From assembly GCA_946807835.1 (NCBI GenBank), contig OX327705.1:19932501-19996500 (forward strand): a stretch of DNA of 64,000 nucleotides. Direction: 5' to 3'. Positions within the stretch are counted from its first letter, which is position 1; every line of letters starts with the position of its first letter. The translations under genes and the position numbers were made by a program. The notes beneath the pieces were generated by a model. The model was not told the DNA's origin, did no database searches, and worked only from the letters and a program-made list of their open reading frames with translations. Below are positions 1-12,428 of this stretch, piece after piece. The DNA is from Ailanthus altissimus. Lineage: Eukaryota; Streptophyta; Magnoliopsida; Sapindales; Simaroubaceae.

Positions 1-380
1 AAAGCCAAATAATCTTAATGTTTATAAACAAATATTAAGTTTGGAAGATAGAAATATTAAACTTAATGAACTCTTATTATCCTGTCAAGTTAACGATGCT
101 AAATCAAGCGCTTCTTGAGAGGCAACCCAAGTAATTTTATTTTTATGTTGATTTAATTTTCATTTGATTACTTTATTTTATTTTATTTTTAGGAATAAAT
201 CAACAAGTCAAACACTCAGGAAAGACAGCATGGGCATTTGCAAGTATTGAGAGCAAAGGACCATATTCATACAACAACGTTGCATAACTTACATTTCATT
301 AACCAGGGAAGTCTCTTACTCTTAATTCTTTATTTTTTGACATTAGGAACAATGTCTAATTTAAGTTTGGGGGTAGTAAA
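1..380 (+). mobile_element. Athila-like gypsy element remnant (end of pol and purine tract)
   Basis: The stretch at 80-131 reads like the degenerate end of an Athila/Tat pol gene, with the conserved tail in which a 'GGCAACCCAAG' block follows the last codons (about 120-131). About 230 bases later comes a purine-rich tract with TTTAAGTTTGGGGG at 361-374, the type of sequence found downstream of pol in this lineage. No open frame survives. The family call rests on these two short signatures, so it is tentative. Confidence 0.45.
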
Positions 381-2279
381 CACTTGTGTTTTTTTTGTTA
401 CATAATTTGAGTGATTGTTCTTATGGGTTAATTTTTGTTTTTAGTTAATTGGTTTTTTGTTAGGTTTTTTAAGATGATTATTAGTTTATGATAATAAATA
501 AAAAACATGGCTGAATTTATTTTTCATAAATTCCTAGGGAATGATAGATACTTGAGACAATTTTTATTGTTTAAGTTTATAAACAAGTTCGACCTTATTT
601 ATAATCACTATTTTTGAGCACTTTATAAGTATGAATAGTTATAACTATTACTTAGAGATACTTATGCTTTAGAGAGTACAACACAGTCTTGAAGATTGAT
701 ACTCTAAAATTTGTCTTTAATTACTACTTAAGGCAAAAATCTAGGAAACACATAAATAGAAAAATGACATTACGCCATCTTTGGACCAATTGAGCCTTTC
801 TAGCCTACCTTAATTATATATTTATCCCTAGTACCTTATTGTTTAGCCTAATGATATATTTTTCGTGTTTAACTACATTACAAACCCAAGACTTAAAGTT
901 TATTTATCTAGAAATTTACTTGTAACACCATAAACCTTATATTTTCTTAGAAATATTCTTGAAAGGAAAAGATTATAGTGATATAAGAAAAATAAATTTG
1001 GGTAGTACTTGTCAATCTAAGTTTAGGGGTACTAAAAAAAAAATTACCTTAGTTTAAGAAAAAGAAGAAATTCTTTGCAAAACAAAGGTTGAAAAGAAAG
1101 ATGGAAAACACAATAAATTTAAGGGAAGAGATAATATCAGAAAAAGAAAGATCAAGAGATTTCTAGGTAAAGTCTAAGTGTTCTTGGTGTGACTTAACCT
1201 AAATTGTTTACCATTTTATCCCACCTTGACTCTAGCCTTATGTTATAAGCTAAATAAAGCCCTAAATAGATCCCTAGACATATGATTTTCTACATTAGTA
1301 GAGAGTAATAATAAAGATAAGCCTATGAAAGTGTAATTATACAAATCAAATACCGAGATATCATTTTTCATGTACAAACTAAAGTATAAAGTAAATCAAA
1401 GTATGATTTTAGCTATTGCTTGCTGCTTGCGCACACACACGGTGATTATCTTTGAGGAAGAATAAGGGACTAAAAAGAGATAATTAAGATTGTTAATAGT
1501 TATTTATTTACCTTAAGGATTTGTGCCATTTAAACAGCTTTTTGAGAATATCATTTTGATTATCTTACTAACCTAAGCATATCTTATTTTATTTTCTTTA
1601 TTTTTTTTATTTGAGTCAAGTATAACCCTTTGTTTCTCTCTTGATTTTTATTTAATGTAATTTATAATTTATGGTAAAAAAAAGTAAAAAAAAATTAGAT
1701 TGTAAAGAAAATAATAGAAAAATTGGTAGATTATACTATAAATGATTAAAACTAGGTGAAATAAAAAAATTTCAACTAGAAATTACCAAAAATAGAGGTT
1801 TCTAAAATTTGTGGCTGCCAAACAAATTTCGTGTGCCATGGAAACATGTCCAATTCAAGTGGCATGGGAAATGCATCCAATATGTGCATCGAGCACGAGG
1901 GCACCCAATATGTGCATCGTGCATGTGGCACGACATGTGGCCTTTAAAATTAAAATAAATATTTTTTAGTTTTGAATTAAAATAAATAAATAAATAATTA
2001 TTCATACTTTATTTAATTTATTTTTAAAAATAATTTATTTTTATTTAGTTTAATTTATATATTTTAATTTATTTTTTATTTTTTTAATTTTGTTTTACAT
2101 TGATTTGTATGTGCATTCTAGTATGCGAGATGCATTTACAAGAAAAATTGTTGAACTTTTCTATGGTTTTTTTTTTCTCTTTATTCACTTTATTTCTCTC
2201 AAACTTTATCAACAATTGTTGGAGTATATTTCTTTGGATAGATCTTTGAAAACATAGTCAATTTTTTTATGCATTTTGT
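381..2279. other. AT-rich noncoding stretch, probably decayed retrotransposon sequence
   Basis: No gene is visible. A purine tract like the one at 361-374 recurs in weaker form near 1017-1032. The segment 1802-1965 is richer in GC and repeats CATG/GTGCATCG-type words (for example ATATGTGCATCG twice). It resembles the GC-rich patches inside the LTR-like repeats elsewhere in the window. I see no LTR ends or target duplications. Confidence 0.4.
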
Positions 2280-3187
2280 TCCTCTCCTCCCAGAAATTTC
2301 CAAAAGCCAAATGCCACAGAGGCCCATATACCAGGTCACAAAAAAAGGCTTAAAAAGGGTTTAGCCTAAAAGTCCAAAGGACTAGGGCCCAAAAGCTTAT
2401 CAACTCATAGAACCTGCTCGGCCGCTCAGACTAATTAATAAGAGTAAGACCGATTAGCTCAGGTTTTATCTGGGCTGTCCATAACCATGCGATTAAATAC
2501 ACAGAAACCTACTCAGCAGACCAAATAAGCTCAAAATCAACCAGTATAAATTAACAACCCATAAGGAGATCGGTATGGCAAATATACGGACCCACCTTTA
2601 TACAAGAGTTTTCACAAATCGCACAGGTTTACGCATTGTAAAGGTCGAGCAGCACTCAGTAACTTAAAAAGAAAAATACAAAGAAACCTAAACACGGCAA
2701 GTCTTTAAAAGAGGCAATCAACGTTATTTTGGAGATAGAATTGTGCTATTTTAGAAGAAATCTCCAAATCACGCCAAGAGATCAGAAGATTACCCAAAAC
2801 AATTATAAATTTGGTGAAGATAAGTACAAAAACTCTAAGAATACTGATGCTATTTAAAGAGAGAAAAACGGCTTCAACAGGCTCCGTCTTGAATCTTTCA
2901 TATTGAACCTTAAGATTACTATCTCTCTCAGAATCCTGACTTTTCTCTCTCGATTTTTCCTTTATTCTCAAACACGTACCCAACTTAAGTATCAGAGAAT
3001 ATTTGTTGGAATCACCATCGAAGTGGTCTTAATGATAGACTTTTCTGGTGTTTATAGGCATTATAATGACCAGAGACCCAGCAGGCCTGTAGTTACGTTC
3101 CAAAAGGTAAGGCCCAATGTTTTAATTCTTTCAATCAAACAAATTTAAAACTCATTGGTCTGAGAATTTTTTTTTTCAATCAATAGT
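2280..3187 (+). repeat. 5' LTR of the Retand-type element (left edge approximate)
   Basis: The segment has no coding content and ends directly before a primer-site motif, as a 5' LTR should. A block of CT-rich sequence followed by a short intron-like leader at about 2900-3110 matches the usual U5/leader composition of Tat elements. I could not find a matching 3' LTR, so the left boundary is a guess from the change in composition. Confidence 0.5.
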
Positions 3188-3207
3188 TTTTTGTGTCGTC
3201 TGTGAGA
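3188..3207 (+). other. Primer-binding-site motif of Tat-type elements
   Basis: TTGTGTCGTCTGTGAGAA is a decayed form of the TTGGCGCCGTCTGTGGGAA motif that follows the 5' LTR in Tat/Retand elements. It fixes the LTR/internal boundary and the plus orientation of the element. Confidence 0.6.
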
Positions 3208-3611
3208 ATTAAGACAAAAAACTTTGTCACAAATCTATCGTTACAACTTAAATGGCAAAACATTCATCCGCCAACCAAAATTATCTGGCGGGATAATAGG
3301 CACCAAATTTAAGTAGGAATAAAGGATGCTTAATATACCCAGCAAACCAACTAGATAGTTCTTTATTGATGGAGGTTCAAGAAGAGTTATAGATGTTAAG
3401 GTAGAAGAGAGAAGAGGCAATTAATGGTGGAATTGATAAAAAAAAATAAAAGAAGAGAATGAAGGGTGGTAAGGAACGATGGTAGGGGAAATCCTTAGGC
3501 CTTAAAGGTCCAGATTCAAAATCGGATAGATCCATGGGAGAGATCAAAGACCCCACATGACTCTATTAGAGTAGTATAACACAGTCAGGTGCCTCTTAAA
3601 TAAGAGATGTC

Positions 3612-4990
3612 ATGAGTTGGAGACTTCTACTAGATAGTAAGAAGCGAGCAGCACAGTCTAATTCTAAGCCGCCGTTAGAAGATAAAGTTCATAATTTAGA
3701 AGAGAGGTTGAAAAGCCTCTTAAAAGAAAAGAAAAGAAAGAATAGCCTCCCTAAAAAAAAAGCTGAGAGGGAGAGAAAGTCTCTATTAATTGATAAGCTG
3801 AGGGATATGAAACTTTCGAGCAGGTTTAGCCTGCCGAGCCTTCCAGTTTATAAAGGAGTAACTGACCCCAACAACTATGTAGATTAAGTAACTATTCTAT
3901 TTTTCATAGCAGGCCTCAAACAAGACTAGATGTGTAGGCTTTTTCATATGAATCTTGAGGGTCCAACTCTTCTCTAGTATAGAGGGCTAAAGCAACATAG
4001 TATTTTCTTCTACCATGAGCTTACAGAGAAGTTTGCATAGCATTTTTAGAGTTCCTATGAAGTGGCAAATGACCCTAGGCAACTTAAACAGGTCAAATAG
4101 GGAAGGAATGAGAGCTTTAAAAACTATGTTTGAAGGTTTCATATGGAAGTAATCTCATTGGGAGTGTTCGACTGGCCTATAACTTTAAAAGCACTCAAGT
4201 CAGGGTTAAAGCCCAATAGTTTATGGTATTACCTAACAAAAAGTAATGTTCCAAATTATACAACAGCATACAACAATCAAAGTATATAGTTATAAAAGAC
4301 AAAGAGGAAGCAAAAAGATCTTCCACAAAGACTACTCGAGGTTAGGTACGCTCGAGAGAGAATGAAAGGTACTGGGGGAGAAGAGAGAGGTTACTACCTC
4401 CTCTAAATTACCTAAGGGTAGATAATGTACCTCCATCCTGAAGGCATGACAGATAGAACATATACCAAGATTTAGAAATCCCAAAGAGCACTATATGGAG
4501 GAAATAATGGTGGTTAAAGTTAAAAGCTTCCTTTATTTGGCTGTCTCACTACAAGATGTATACGAAGCTATCAAGAATATAGGCTTATTCAATAAAGTCT
4601 CTAACAAAGGCAAAGGGGTAGAGTAGTGGATGAATTTGAAAAGTTGGTATGAGTTCCACCAAAGTCCAAGGCATGCCACATAGGAGTGCATGGAGTTAAA
4701 GAAGTAAGTAGATGCTATGATGAGAAATGGCTACTTGAAGGAGTTTTAAGCAGATAGACAGCGCAACCTACTTTCTAAATGCCTAAACGGGTCAAACCGT
4801 AATATTCAATGATCATATCCGGCAGATCCACATTGGCTGGTGATTCTAGTTAGCAGAAAAAAAATTATTTGTGGTACTCTATGGTAAGGCATTAGGTTAT
4901 GTGCAATATGATTTTAACCAAGAAGCCAAGATTACAACAAAAAGTTTCAATTATGTTCACAAAGAATGATTCTTAAGGGGTGAGCTACCC
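3612..4990 (+). pseudogene. Retand-type gag, degenerate
   Basis: Capsid-type protein that would assemble the particle. An open start at 3612-3887 (91 codons) begins with a basic, coiled-coil-like stretch rich in Lys/Glu and runs into the conserved Tat gag sequence FSLPSLPVYKGVTDPNNYVD. After the stop at 3885 the homology continues in the same or shifted frames: a MCRLF...EGP block near 3925-3965, a KFA..F block near 4030, and a CMELKK..D block near 4690-4715 that precedes the protease. At least ten stops interrupt it. No zinc knuckle was seen. Confidence 0.7.
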
Positions 4991-5029
4991 CTATGATGAT
5001 GCACTAGTAGTAACGGTGTAGGTTGCTAA

Positions 5030-5300
5030 AATATAAGTGAATTAGGTGTTTGTTGACCTGGGCAGTTCGGTTAACATTATTTTTAAAAACACCCTAAACG
5101 AATAAAAAATTAAGAATTTGCATATGGAGAAAACCCAAATCCCCTTACAAGGGTTTAGAGAAGGTTGTGTGATGTTGATCGGGATAGTGGCTCTTTCCCT
5201 AACCCTAGGATAGAGGTCGTATGAGAAGATAGTTATAACCAAGTTCGTAGTGGTCGATCAGCCATTCTCTCACAAAATTCTTCTTGGGTAACCATTCATT
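5030..5300 (+). pseudogene. Retand-type aspartic protease remnant
   Basis: The catalytic region is recognisable as VDLGSSVNIIF at about 5052-5084, corresponding to the D-(S/T/G)-G-S-S motif of plant gypsy proteases; the residue after the catalytic Asp is Leu. A weaker match to the later V-DRPSAYNAILG region occurs at about 5240-5290. Stops lie between the two. It sits between gag and RT, as expected. Confidence 0.6.
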
Positions 5301-5569
5301 GGGAATACTAATGTGTCTCTGTCTATACATTATTTAAAGCTTAAGTTTTCATCTAGAGAAGGGATAGAAGTAATATAGAGGATCAAAAGATGGCAAGGAG
5401 TTGCTACGCTATATCAGTAAAGAAGGCTTTTTACATCTCCACCGTTGATTCGCATGAGTAAGATGGAGGATCACCTTAACCAGTGGCAAAGTTAAGTCCT
5501 GTCCAAGTTAGACCTGGTGAGCCATAGAAAGTAATTAAGATTGGGTCCCAATTAGAGCCCAACGTTAAA

Positions 5570-6420
5570 GAGGGGCTGATAACACTGGTACAGAAGTTCT
5601 CAGATATCTTTAGGCCGTCTTATGATGATATGTTGGGAATAGATCCTATCATAGCTTTCCATAGGTTTGCTATAAATTTGACATACTAGCCAATTAAGCA
5701 TAAAATAAAGATATATAATCAGGAAAGTAATGAGGCAGTAGAAGTAATGGTTGAGAAGTTTTTGGTCGCATGCTTTATTAATTGGTTGGCTAACATTGTG
5801 ATGGTAAAGAAAGCCAATGAAAAGTGGAGGATAGTTGTTGACTTTATTGATTTGAATAAGACATGTCCAAAGGATAATTTCCACTCCCCAAGATTGATCA
5901 ATTGGTTGATTCTATTGCCGGGCACGAGTTGCTCAAGTTTATGGATGCATTCTCATGCTACGACCAAATTTTGATGTTTCCTTCGGACTAGGAGAAGACA
6001 TTCTCCATAACCTATCAAGGGATATATTGCTACAAGATAATGTCGTTCACTTTAAAGAATGCAGGCGCAACGTATCAGAGGTTGGTAAATAAACTATTTA
6101 AACCCCTAATCGGCAAGAACATGGAAGTATATGTAGACGATATAATACCAAAATCCAAGGAAGCAGTGGACCATGAAAAGGATTTAAGAGAAGTCTTTGA
6201 AAGACTACGAAAGAATGATATGAAGCTAAACATGGTGAAATATGCCTTCGAGGTAAAGTCTAGAAAGTGTTTGGGCTTTTTGGTCAGCAAAAGAGGGATA
6301 GAGGCTAAATCAGATAAAGTCTGGGTTATTCTTGAGATAAAGTCTCCCTGTACTATTAAAAAAATTCAATAACTTACAGGACGAGTTATGGCTCTGAATA
6401 GGTTTATCAGCTTACAGGAT
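5570..6420 (+). pseudogene. Retand-type reverse transcriptase, degenerate
   Basis: Polymerase domain of pol. The first half, 5747-5974, carries the WLANIVMVKKANEKWRIVVDF block and a CPKDNF motif. After frame loss near 5970-6030 the second half, 6040-6372, is open for 110 codons. It holds the palm sequence LKNAGATYQRLVNKLF and an intact catalytic YVDD at 6130-6141, then the C..KCLGFLVS motif. The stop at 6370 falls just before the LTGR motif that opens the connection region. The catalytic site is intact, but the gene is broken at several points. Confidence 0.85.
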
Positions 6421-7290
6421 GAGTCGTGGCTCTGAACAAGTTTATCTCCCAAGGAAATAAAAAGAAAGGAAAAGAATTAGTAAACCCTAGAATGCGATGA
6501 GGTTTTCCAGTAGCTTAAGGCTTATCTATCCCAACTTATTCATCTTGCCATTCCTGCCTAAGAGGATGAGCTGATTCTTTATTTGGGTATTTCGGATCAG
6601 ACAGTAAAATCATCACTGGTCAAAGAAGAAGAGGGAGTTCAACGACTAGTTTATTATGTTAGTAAAGCTTTTACCAACCCAAAAGGCAGGTATCCCTATT
6701 ATGAGAAGTTAGTGCTAGCCCTGATAATATCAGAAATGAAATTGTTGGCCTTACTTCCAAGGTCATACAATTATGGTTTTAACTAATCAGCCACTAAGAT
6801 AAATTTTGCATAAGCCAAATTTACTGGGTTGCCTGGTTAAATGGTCAATAGAATTAAGCGAGTTTGACATATAATACAGGCCCGAATGGCTATCAAAGGG
6901 CAAGCTTTAGTTGATTTCATGGCTGAATAGATGCATAGGCGGTGCAAAAGTAGAGGATTCAAGTAGGAGAACCCCGAGGAAAATGTAGGATGAGTGTTTT
7001 ACATAGATGGGACATCAAATCTTCAATGATGTGGAGCAAAGATTGTCCTTATCAGCTCAAAAAGAGACAATACAAGTTATGCCATATAGTTTGGATTTAA
7101 AACCTACAATAACGAAGTAGAGTATAAGGCCCTTTTAGCCAAGCTAAGAGTGGCTCAGGTGTTGGCAATCAATGATGTACTGGTAAGGAGCGATTCTCAG
7201 TTGGTAGTAAACCAGGTGTACAGAAACTTCAAAGCCTGAGAAGAGAAGATGATGGCTTAGCGAAAGTAAAAAACTAGATGGGTCGGTTCA
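6421..7290 (+). pseudogene. Retand-type RNase H region, degenerate (with a partial duplication at its start)
   Basis: Between 6374 and 6445 the words 'cttacaggacgagttatggctctgaa' and 'cttacaggatgagtcgtggctctgaa' repeat in tandem, a short local duplication. A frame at 6583-6786 contains the VQRLVYYVSKAF motif and the YYEKL..AL block that ends the connection domain. RNase H sequence follows to about 7250, including an EYKALLA-type stretch near 7118-7140 and SDSQLVVNQV near 7191-7216. In-frame stops occur near 6930, 6965 and 7240. Confidence 0.75.
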
Positions 7291-7697
7291 ATGAAGTAAA
7301 AATAGAGTTGATCCCGAGGTGCAAAAATCACCGAGTAAATGTTATAGCTCGAATAGTCTCCAACAAAGAATCTCAGTTACCACGAACAGTTTTTATCGAA
7401 TTTATTGTAAAACTGAACATGCAAAAAGAGCAAGTTATACAGGTCGATCCACAACCCTGTTGGATGGATCTAATCAGAGATTACATCCAAAATGAAACTC
7501 TCATAGCAGATAAGAAAGAAACCCACAAACTTAAATATCGAGCAGCTTGATATTGTGTTATAGATGGAGTATTGTACATGTGTGGCTTCTCCCACCCTTT
7601 ATATGATGTGTTTGGGACCACAAGAGGTAGAAAGGGTTCCTTGGGAGGTTTATGAGGGAATCTATGGTAATCACTCTTGGATGGAGGCGTTGGTGAA
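7278..7697 (+). pseudogene. Retand-type RNase H end and integrase N-terminal start, cut by an insertion
   Basis: An open stretch at 7278-7550 continues the end of the RNase H/linker region (I.R..N..A..IA pattern). After a stop at 7549 the integrase N-terminal zone follows, with a YEGIYGNHSWMEALVKV stretch at about 7641-7691, the expected His of the HHCC finger included. Homology ends abruptly at about 7697 and resumes at about 12898 with the YYWP motif, which normally follows within a few residues. Confidence 0.7.
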
Positions 7698-9782
7698 AGT
7701 GTGTTAATTTTCTAGGGTGCATGCATGTGGTGTGTGTTCATTACAATAACATTTACGCATTTTATACATAAATCAAGTGTAATGAAATTGAAAATCTAAT
7801 TTTCTAGTACAACAAACACATTTAAAATTTAAATTACTATAATAAAATTAAAGGTCGAGAATCGCTTGGGAAGCTTTTAAAAATTTTTGAATCGAAATTC
7901 ATCACAAAACGTATTCACCGGTAATTCTAGGATCCAATTGGGGTGGGCTTGGATCACTAGAATAACAGCTCTAATTTTTAGCAATGGTGTTTAACTCTTA
8001 AACTCCAAATGATTAACTCTTAACGACAATTAGCTTAAACACTTTAAACTTGAATAATAGTTAAACACTTTAACTGTTATATTTATTGCAAAAACAATAG
8101 AGTCAATTTATATCAAAACAACTCTTGCTCAAGATAAAATTATCTTTATTATTTTTTCTCTTAGTCTTGGCCAACCAATCTTGGGTGGAGAAGAAGAAAA
8201 AGTTGCAGCAACTATTGCTCTTTAAAAGGTGAAAACCTTTTTTTCACTTTCTCTCTTTTTCTTCAAATTGCCTCGAGTCTCACCACCATCAAAATGAAAG
8301 CCTTTATTTGCCTTGATTTCCTTTGATTTAAAAAGACAAGTTAGTGCCCGCCAAGGATGATTATGTATCACTTTAGCCATTGCTATATTTTATATTTATT
8401 TAATCTAATTAGACAAATCGACATGTACATTTTTTATTTAAAAAAAACATTATTTAACCAAAGGAAAACAATCAAAAACATCTTTTTGCTTTAACAATAT
8501 CTATATGGCCGGCCATTTGTAAAATGAAACATTTTTATTTTTTCAATTAAACACTTTTCATTATTTAAGAAAATTTTCCTTTATACTTACTGCCAACATA
8601 TGCCTCTACCATGTATGGCTTACAATTTCCAAGCCATTCACATTTTTTCAATTTCATATTTAATCAAATAAAACATATGCTTTGTATTTATTATTTAATC
8701 AAATTAAATAAACAAAACAAACATGTGTTAACATTGTTACTTTAATAATTATTTTACTTAAAAATAATATTAATAAAAATTATTAATACATTTATTTATC
8801 CAAAATATTTTTGAATAAATAAATGACTTTGCTTGTCTCATAAATAAAGTCATTTTGGTAATTTCATAGTCAAATAATGAATGGTGTACAATGTGCCACA
8901 TATCATCATCACATTGGTCAACAATTATTACTAACCAATTAATGTACTTAACTTTTAAGTCTTAACACATGCACATACTGAGGAAACTTGAAACAAATAT
9001 CCCGATTTGCTGGAATTTACTAGATTAAACTATTCAACCTGGCAGCTGTCTTAATGCATAACGAGTACACTTCATATTGTGAGACTCCTTAGGTCCACGC
9101 CCAATTTGTCAAATAAAATTATTTCAAAAGTCCATGATCAATGCCCCATGCACATATTATAGATATTAAAAATCAGCACGTTAGATCATATAAACCGAGG
9201 TCATAATATATTCGTATAATCCTTCTGTCGCCTATATTTTAGATGAATTGTGACAAAGATCACCACCATCAAATCTCCACATGCTCATCCGTGAACTTAT
9301 CTTCAAATTCGTATTTCGATTTATAATATACGTAAATACTTTTTCAATATTATTTAAGCCTATGAAAAACTCTTTTTTGGGGTTTTATACTTATGGCTAC
9401 AAGATTTTTTAAAATATAATCTTGGAGAATCAGAATATATAACTCACTTATGTGAGCTAACAGATCCTATATCTACGCACATCGAACTCCATAAGTATAG
9501 CACTATACCCAGTAACACATAGCAGTTAGACCATAAAAGGTCTTTGACATACATAGAACCAAAGTATGGTGGATCACTTATAAGCCCACCGTAGCCCAGG
9601 TTAAAAGATCACGAATATTACTCAACATGAGAAGACATATCATTGACGATTTCATAGGATATCTATTGGAGGTCCTCGTGAGTCTGTTCAGTATCCAGTT
9701 CTAACTGAATACCCATATGCCTATATGAGCTTTCACTAAACTCATGGTTAACTAAGAACAACTATTTGTATAATACAGATAT
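7698..9782. repeat. Long noncoding repeat, copy I, first part
   Basis: This begins the block that interrupts the Retand integrase. It has no coding sequence. Its start (GGTGCATGCATGTGG.GTGTG at about 7714-7736) resembles the start of copy II at 9783. Its last 290 bases (about 9495-9782) align with 11185-11470 of copy II; both contain the word AACCAAAGTATGGTGGATCACTTA. The rest of copy I continues at 12429. The length and lack of genes fit a solo LTR of a long-LTR element or another nonautonomous element. No clean target duplication was found. Confidence 0.6.
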
Positions 9783-11938
9783 TGCTGGGGATATTATATA
9801 TGTGGGTGTATGCATGTGCAATTGTGTCTATTGTCTAAAATACGTATCACATATGAATTTAACGTAGTGGAAGCATAAATTATACAATAAACACAATAAA
9901 TAAATATATTAATCATATTAATATATTAGTAAGGTTGAGAACTCACCTCAACGTGTAATGTTATACACTTATTTTTTTGGAGTCTGCATAGAGACCAACT
10001 CGTTAGCCATTCTAGTCACCATATGGTAGGTTTGGTGAGTTAGAACAGTAACCCTATATCCAGTACGAGATTAACTCTTATTCCCCAAAATAGTTGGGTA
10101 TGTGTATTTTTATCGTTTTCTTTAAAAGTATAAGGAATGGAGAATTTGAAGTAATTCACCATTACTTCAATTAGAACCATAGAGAAAAATGAAACAATTT
10201 CATTTTTCCTTTTTTTTTTCTTCTCTCCAGTCCAATTTTCCCTGCTTTCTCTTTTTTTTACATTTCTTCTCTATACTCAACACAAACACACACACTCCCT
10301 TTTTATTTCACACACATACACACTCTCTCTCTATATATATATCTAATATAATAAAATAATAAAATAATAATATAATATATTATATAATATAAATAATAAT
10401 AAAATAATAGAATGGGTGCCAAATATTTGGCACCCAAATAAAATATTATTATAAATATAATAATAGATAATATAATAAAAAGAGATTAATGATTATTTAA
10501 TAATAATCATTGTGTGAAATGATTATTTTGCCTCTCATAAATAGTTACCAAGTCTATCCTCTAGTGAGTCTTACCAAATCTGACATTTGGATAAACTCAA
10601 CCGAAGGTTTACAATGCACCACGTGTCATTATACAATTAGTAAATAACAATTATTGACTATTTGTTGTATTTAACACTTAAATACAGATACGCACGTATT
10701 TCTGTGGTAGTGCTGAATATTGCTAGATTAAACACTTTAATTTGACATGTTGCCCCAATGCACAACGAGTACACTCCATATTGCAGGACTCCTTAGGTCC
10801 ACGCTCGATTTATCAAATAAAATTATTCCATAAGCCCGTGAGCAATGCCCCACGCACACGTCACAGATATTACAAATCAGCGCGTTGAACTATGCAAGTT
10901 GAGGTTACAATGCATACGTATAATCCTTATATCATGATATCCTAGATGTGCGGGGATATAGATTATCATCATTAAATCCCCTAGTGCTCATCCATGTCTT
11001 ATCTTGAGACTAGTATCTCACTGAACAATATGTGCAAACTCCTTTGCCATATTGTTCTACCCTGGTGGAAACTCTTTCATGGAATTAATGCTTGTGGCCA
11101 CAAGACTTTCCGAGATATAGTCTCGAAGCATCTGGATATCAAACTCCCTATGCAAGCTAACAGATCCCATATTTGTATACACTAGATGCCATAAGCATCG
11201 GATCATACCTAGCGACACCCAGTGGTCACACCATGAAAGGTCTGTGACATGCGTGGAACCAAAGTATGGTGGATCACTTACAAGCCCACCGTGGCACTTA
11301 GGTCAAAGGACCATGTATACTACTCAACTCGAGAGGACCTTCCATTGATGCCTTATATAGGATGTCTATCGAAGGCCCTAGTGAGTCTGTCTTACATCCA
11401 GTCCTAACTGGATATCCATATGTCAATACGAGCTCCAAGCTCACAGTCAGTTAGGAACGACCATATATACTATATAGGTACAACATATGTTGATCTATAT
11501 AAACAGGTATCTACTAACAGACCCGCATCAGCATAAATAGATTAAGGATAATTATTCGAGAACATATTTGCCAACTAGTATTTCCTAGCACCTAATTACA
11601 ACTCTTACAACTATACAGTTACTAGTATATTCTCAGGTCTATATCCATTACAGACAATGCTCTAATTCTTGGATCTACTGAGTATTATAACTAGTTAACA
11701 CTTAGTTATGCTAATATTTAGCATTTATATCTCTCAGTGTGGCTTACTATGAGCCATTATCTAAACTCTTTTAGATCTGATCTAAACTCTTTCAGATCAT
11801 TCAATGTCTTTAACGTTACATTGCATAGTACCATATTAATGGGTATTAGCCATTTAATGAGAATGTACACTTGTATAAATACATAACTATATGTACTTTC
11901 AGGGATGATCGTAAGCACCGACCTTAAGAATTTTAATA
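9783..11938. repeat. Long noncoding repeat, copy II, nested in copy I
   Basis: A diverged relative of copy I that appears to be inserted in it. Copy I similarity stops at about 9782 and resumes after 12428, and the hexamer AGATAT occurs at both breakpoints (9777-9782 and 12429-12434), which suggests a target duplication. It starts TGCTGGGGATATT; its segment 11185-11930 aligns with 9495-9782 plus 12435-12870 of copy I. A CT/TA/AAT-rich microsatellite lies at about 10310-10420. No open frame of significance was seen. Confidence 0.6.
10320..10420. repeat. Simple-sequence tract (CT, TA and AAT runs)
   Basis: CTCTCTCTCTATATATATAT is followed by long runs of AATAAT/AATATA. It is an ordinary microsatellite inside copy II of the long noncoding repeat. 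Confidence 0.8.
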
Positions 11939-12299
11939 TGGGTACAAGAACGAACCTCTAAAGGCCTATAAGGGTCCATGGAGATGGGGGCGAGGGTTCA
12001 ATTCCTTGGGGGTGCAGGTAACCTGAGTAATTATATGCTGGGACGTCGGGGGCTCTGAGGTGTCATTCAGCTAATGGGCTAAGGAGATGGTGGGTTCCAC
12101 ACACTCTGACAAAAATGTTGACCTTTTTGTCAGACTGTGTGGGGCCCATCAACTCCTTGGTCTATCAGTTGGATGACACTTCAGAGCCACCAGCATACCC
12201 GCACAACCAGCTCAGGTTACCTGTGCCCTCAAGGATTTGAACCCTCGCCCCCATTTCATAGAGACCTTATAGGCCTTTAGAGATTCGTCCTTGTACCCA
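11939..12299. repeat. 361-bp near-perfect palindrome (foldback or inverted SINE pair)
   Basis: The sequence reads outward from a centre near 12119. The left arm starts GGGTACAAG at 11940, and the right arm ends with its reverse complement CTTGTACCC at 12291-12299. The arms are about 175 bases with few mismatches and almost no loop (GACAAAAA...TTTTTGTC). Each arm carries a pol III B-box-like word (GGGTTCAATTCC near 11994; reverse complement of GGATTTGAACCC at 12232-12243). It is GC-richer than its neighbours. It could be a foldback element or two tRNA-derived SINE copies in head-to-head orientation. Confidence 0.75.
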
Positions 12300-12428
12300 C
12301 AGATGGGGGCGGGGGTTCGAATCCTTGGGGGCGTAGGTAACCTGAGCTGGTTGTGTGGGTGCACCGTTGGCTATGAGGTGTCATCCAGCCAGTGGACCAA
12401 GGAGTTGATGGGTCCTACACAGTCCGAT
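12300..12428 (+). repeat. Third, direct copy of the SINE-like arm
   Basis: AGATGGGGGCG..GGGTTCGAATCCTTGGGGG repeats the left arm of the adjoining palindrome (11981-12100) in the same direction. It runs on through TGAGGTGTCAT..AGCCAGTGG..AAGGAG to GTCCGAT. It holds an exact B-box consensus GGTTCGAATCC at 12314-12324, which supports a tRNA-derived SINE origin. An A box was not identified. Confidence 0.65.

Noticed and set aside
12314..12324. A perfect pol III B box that might mark a tRNA gene.
   Set aside because: No cloverleaf, A box or acceptor stem can be folded around it, and the unit is present three times as part of a repeat. A SINE-like origin is the better reading.
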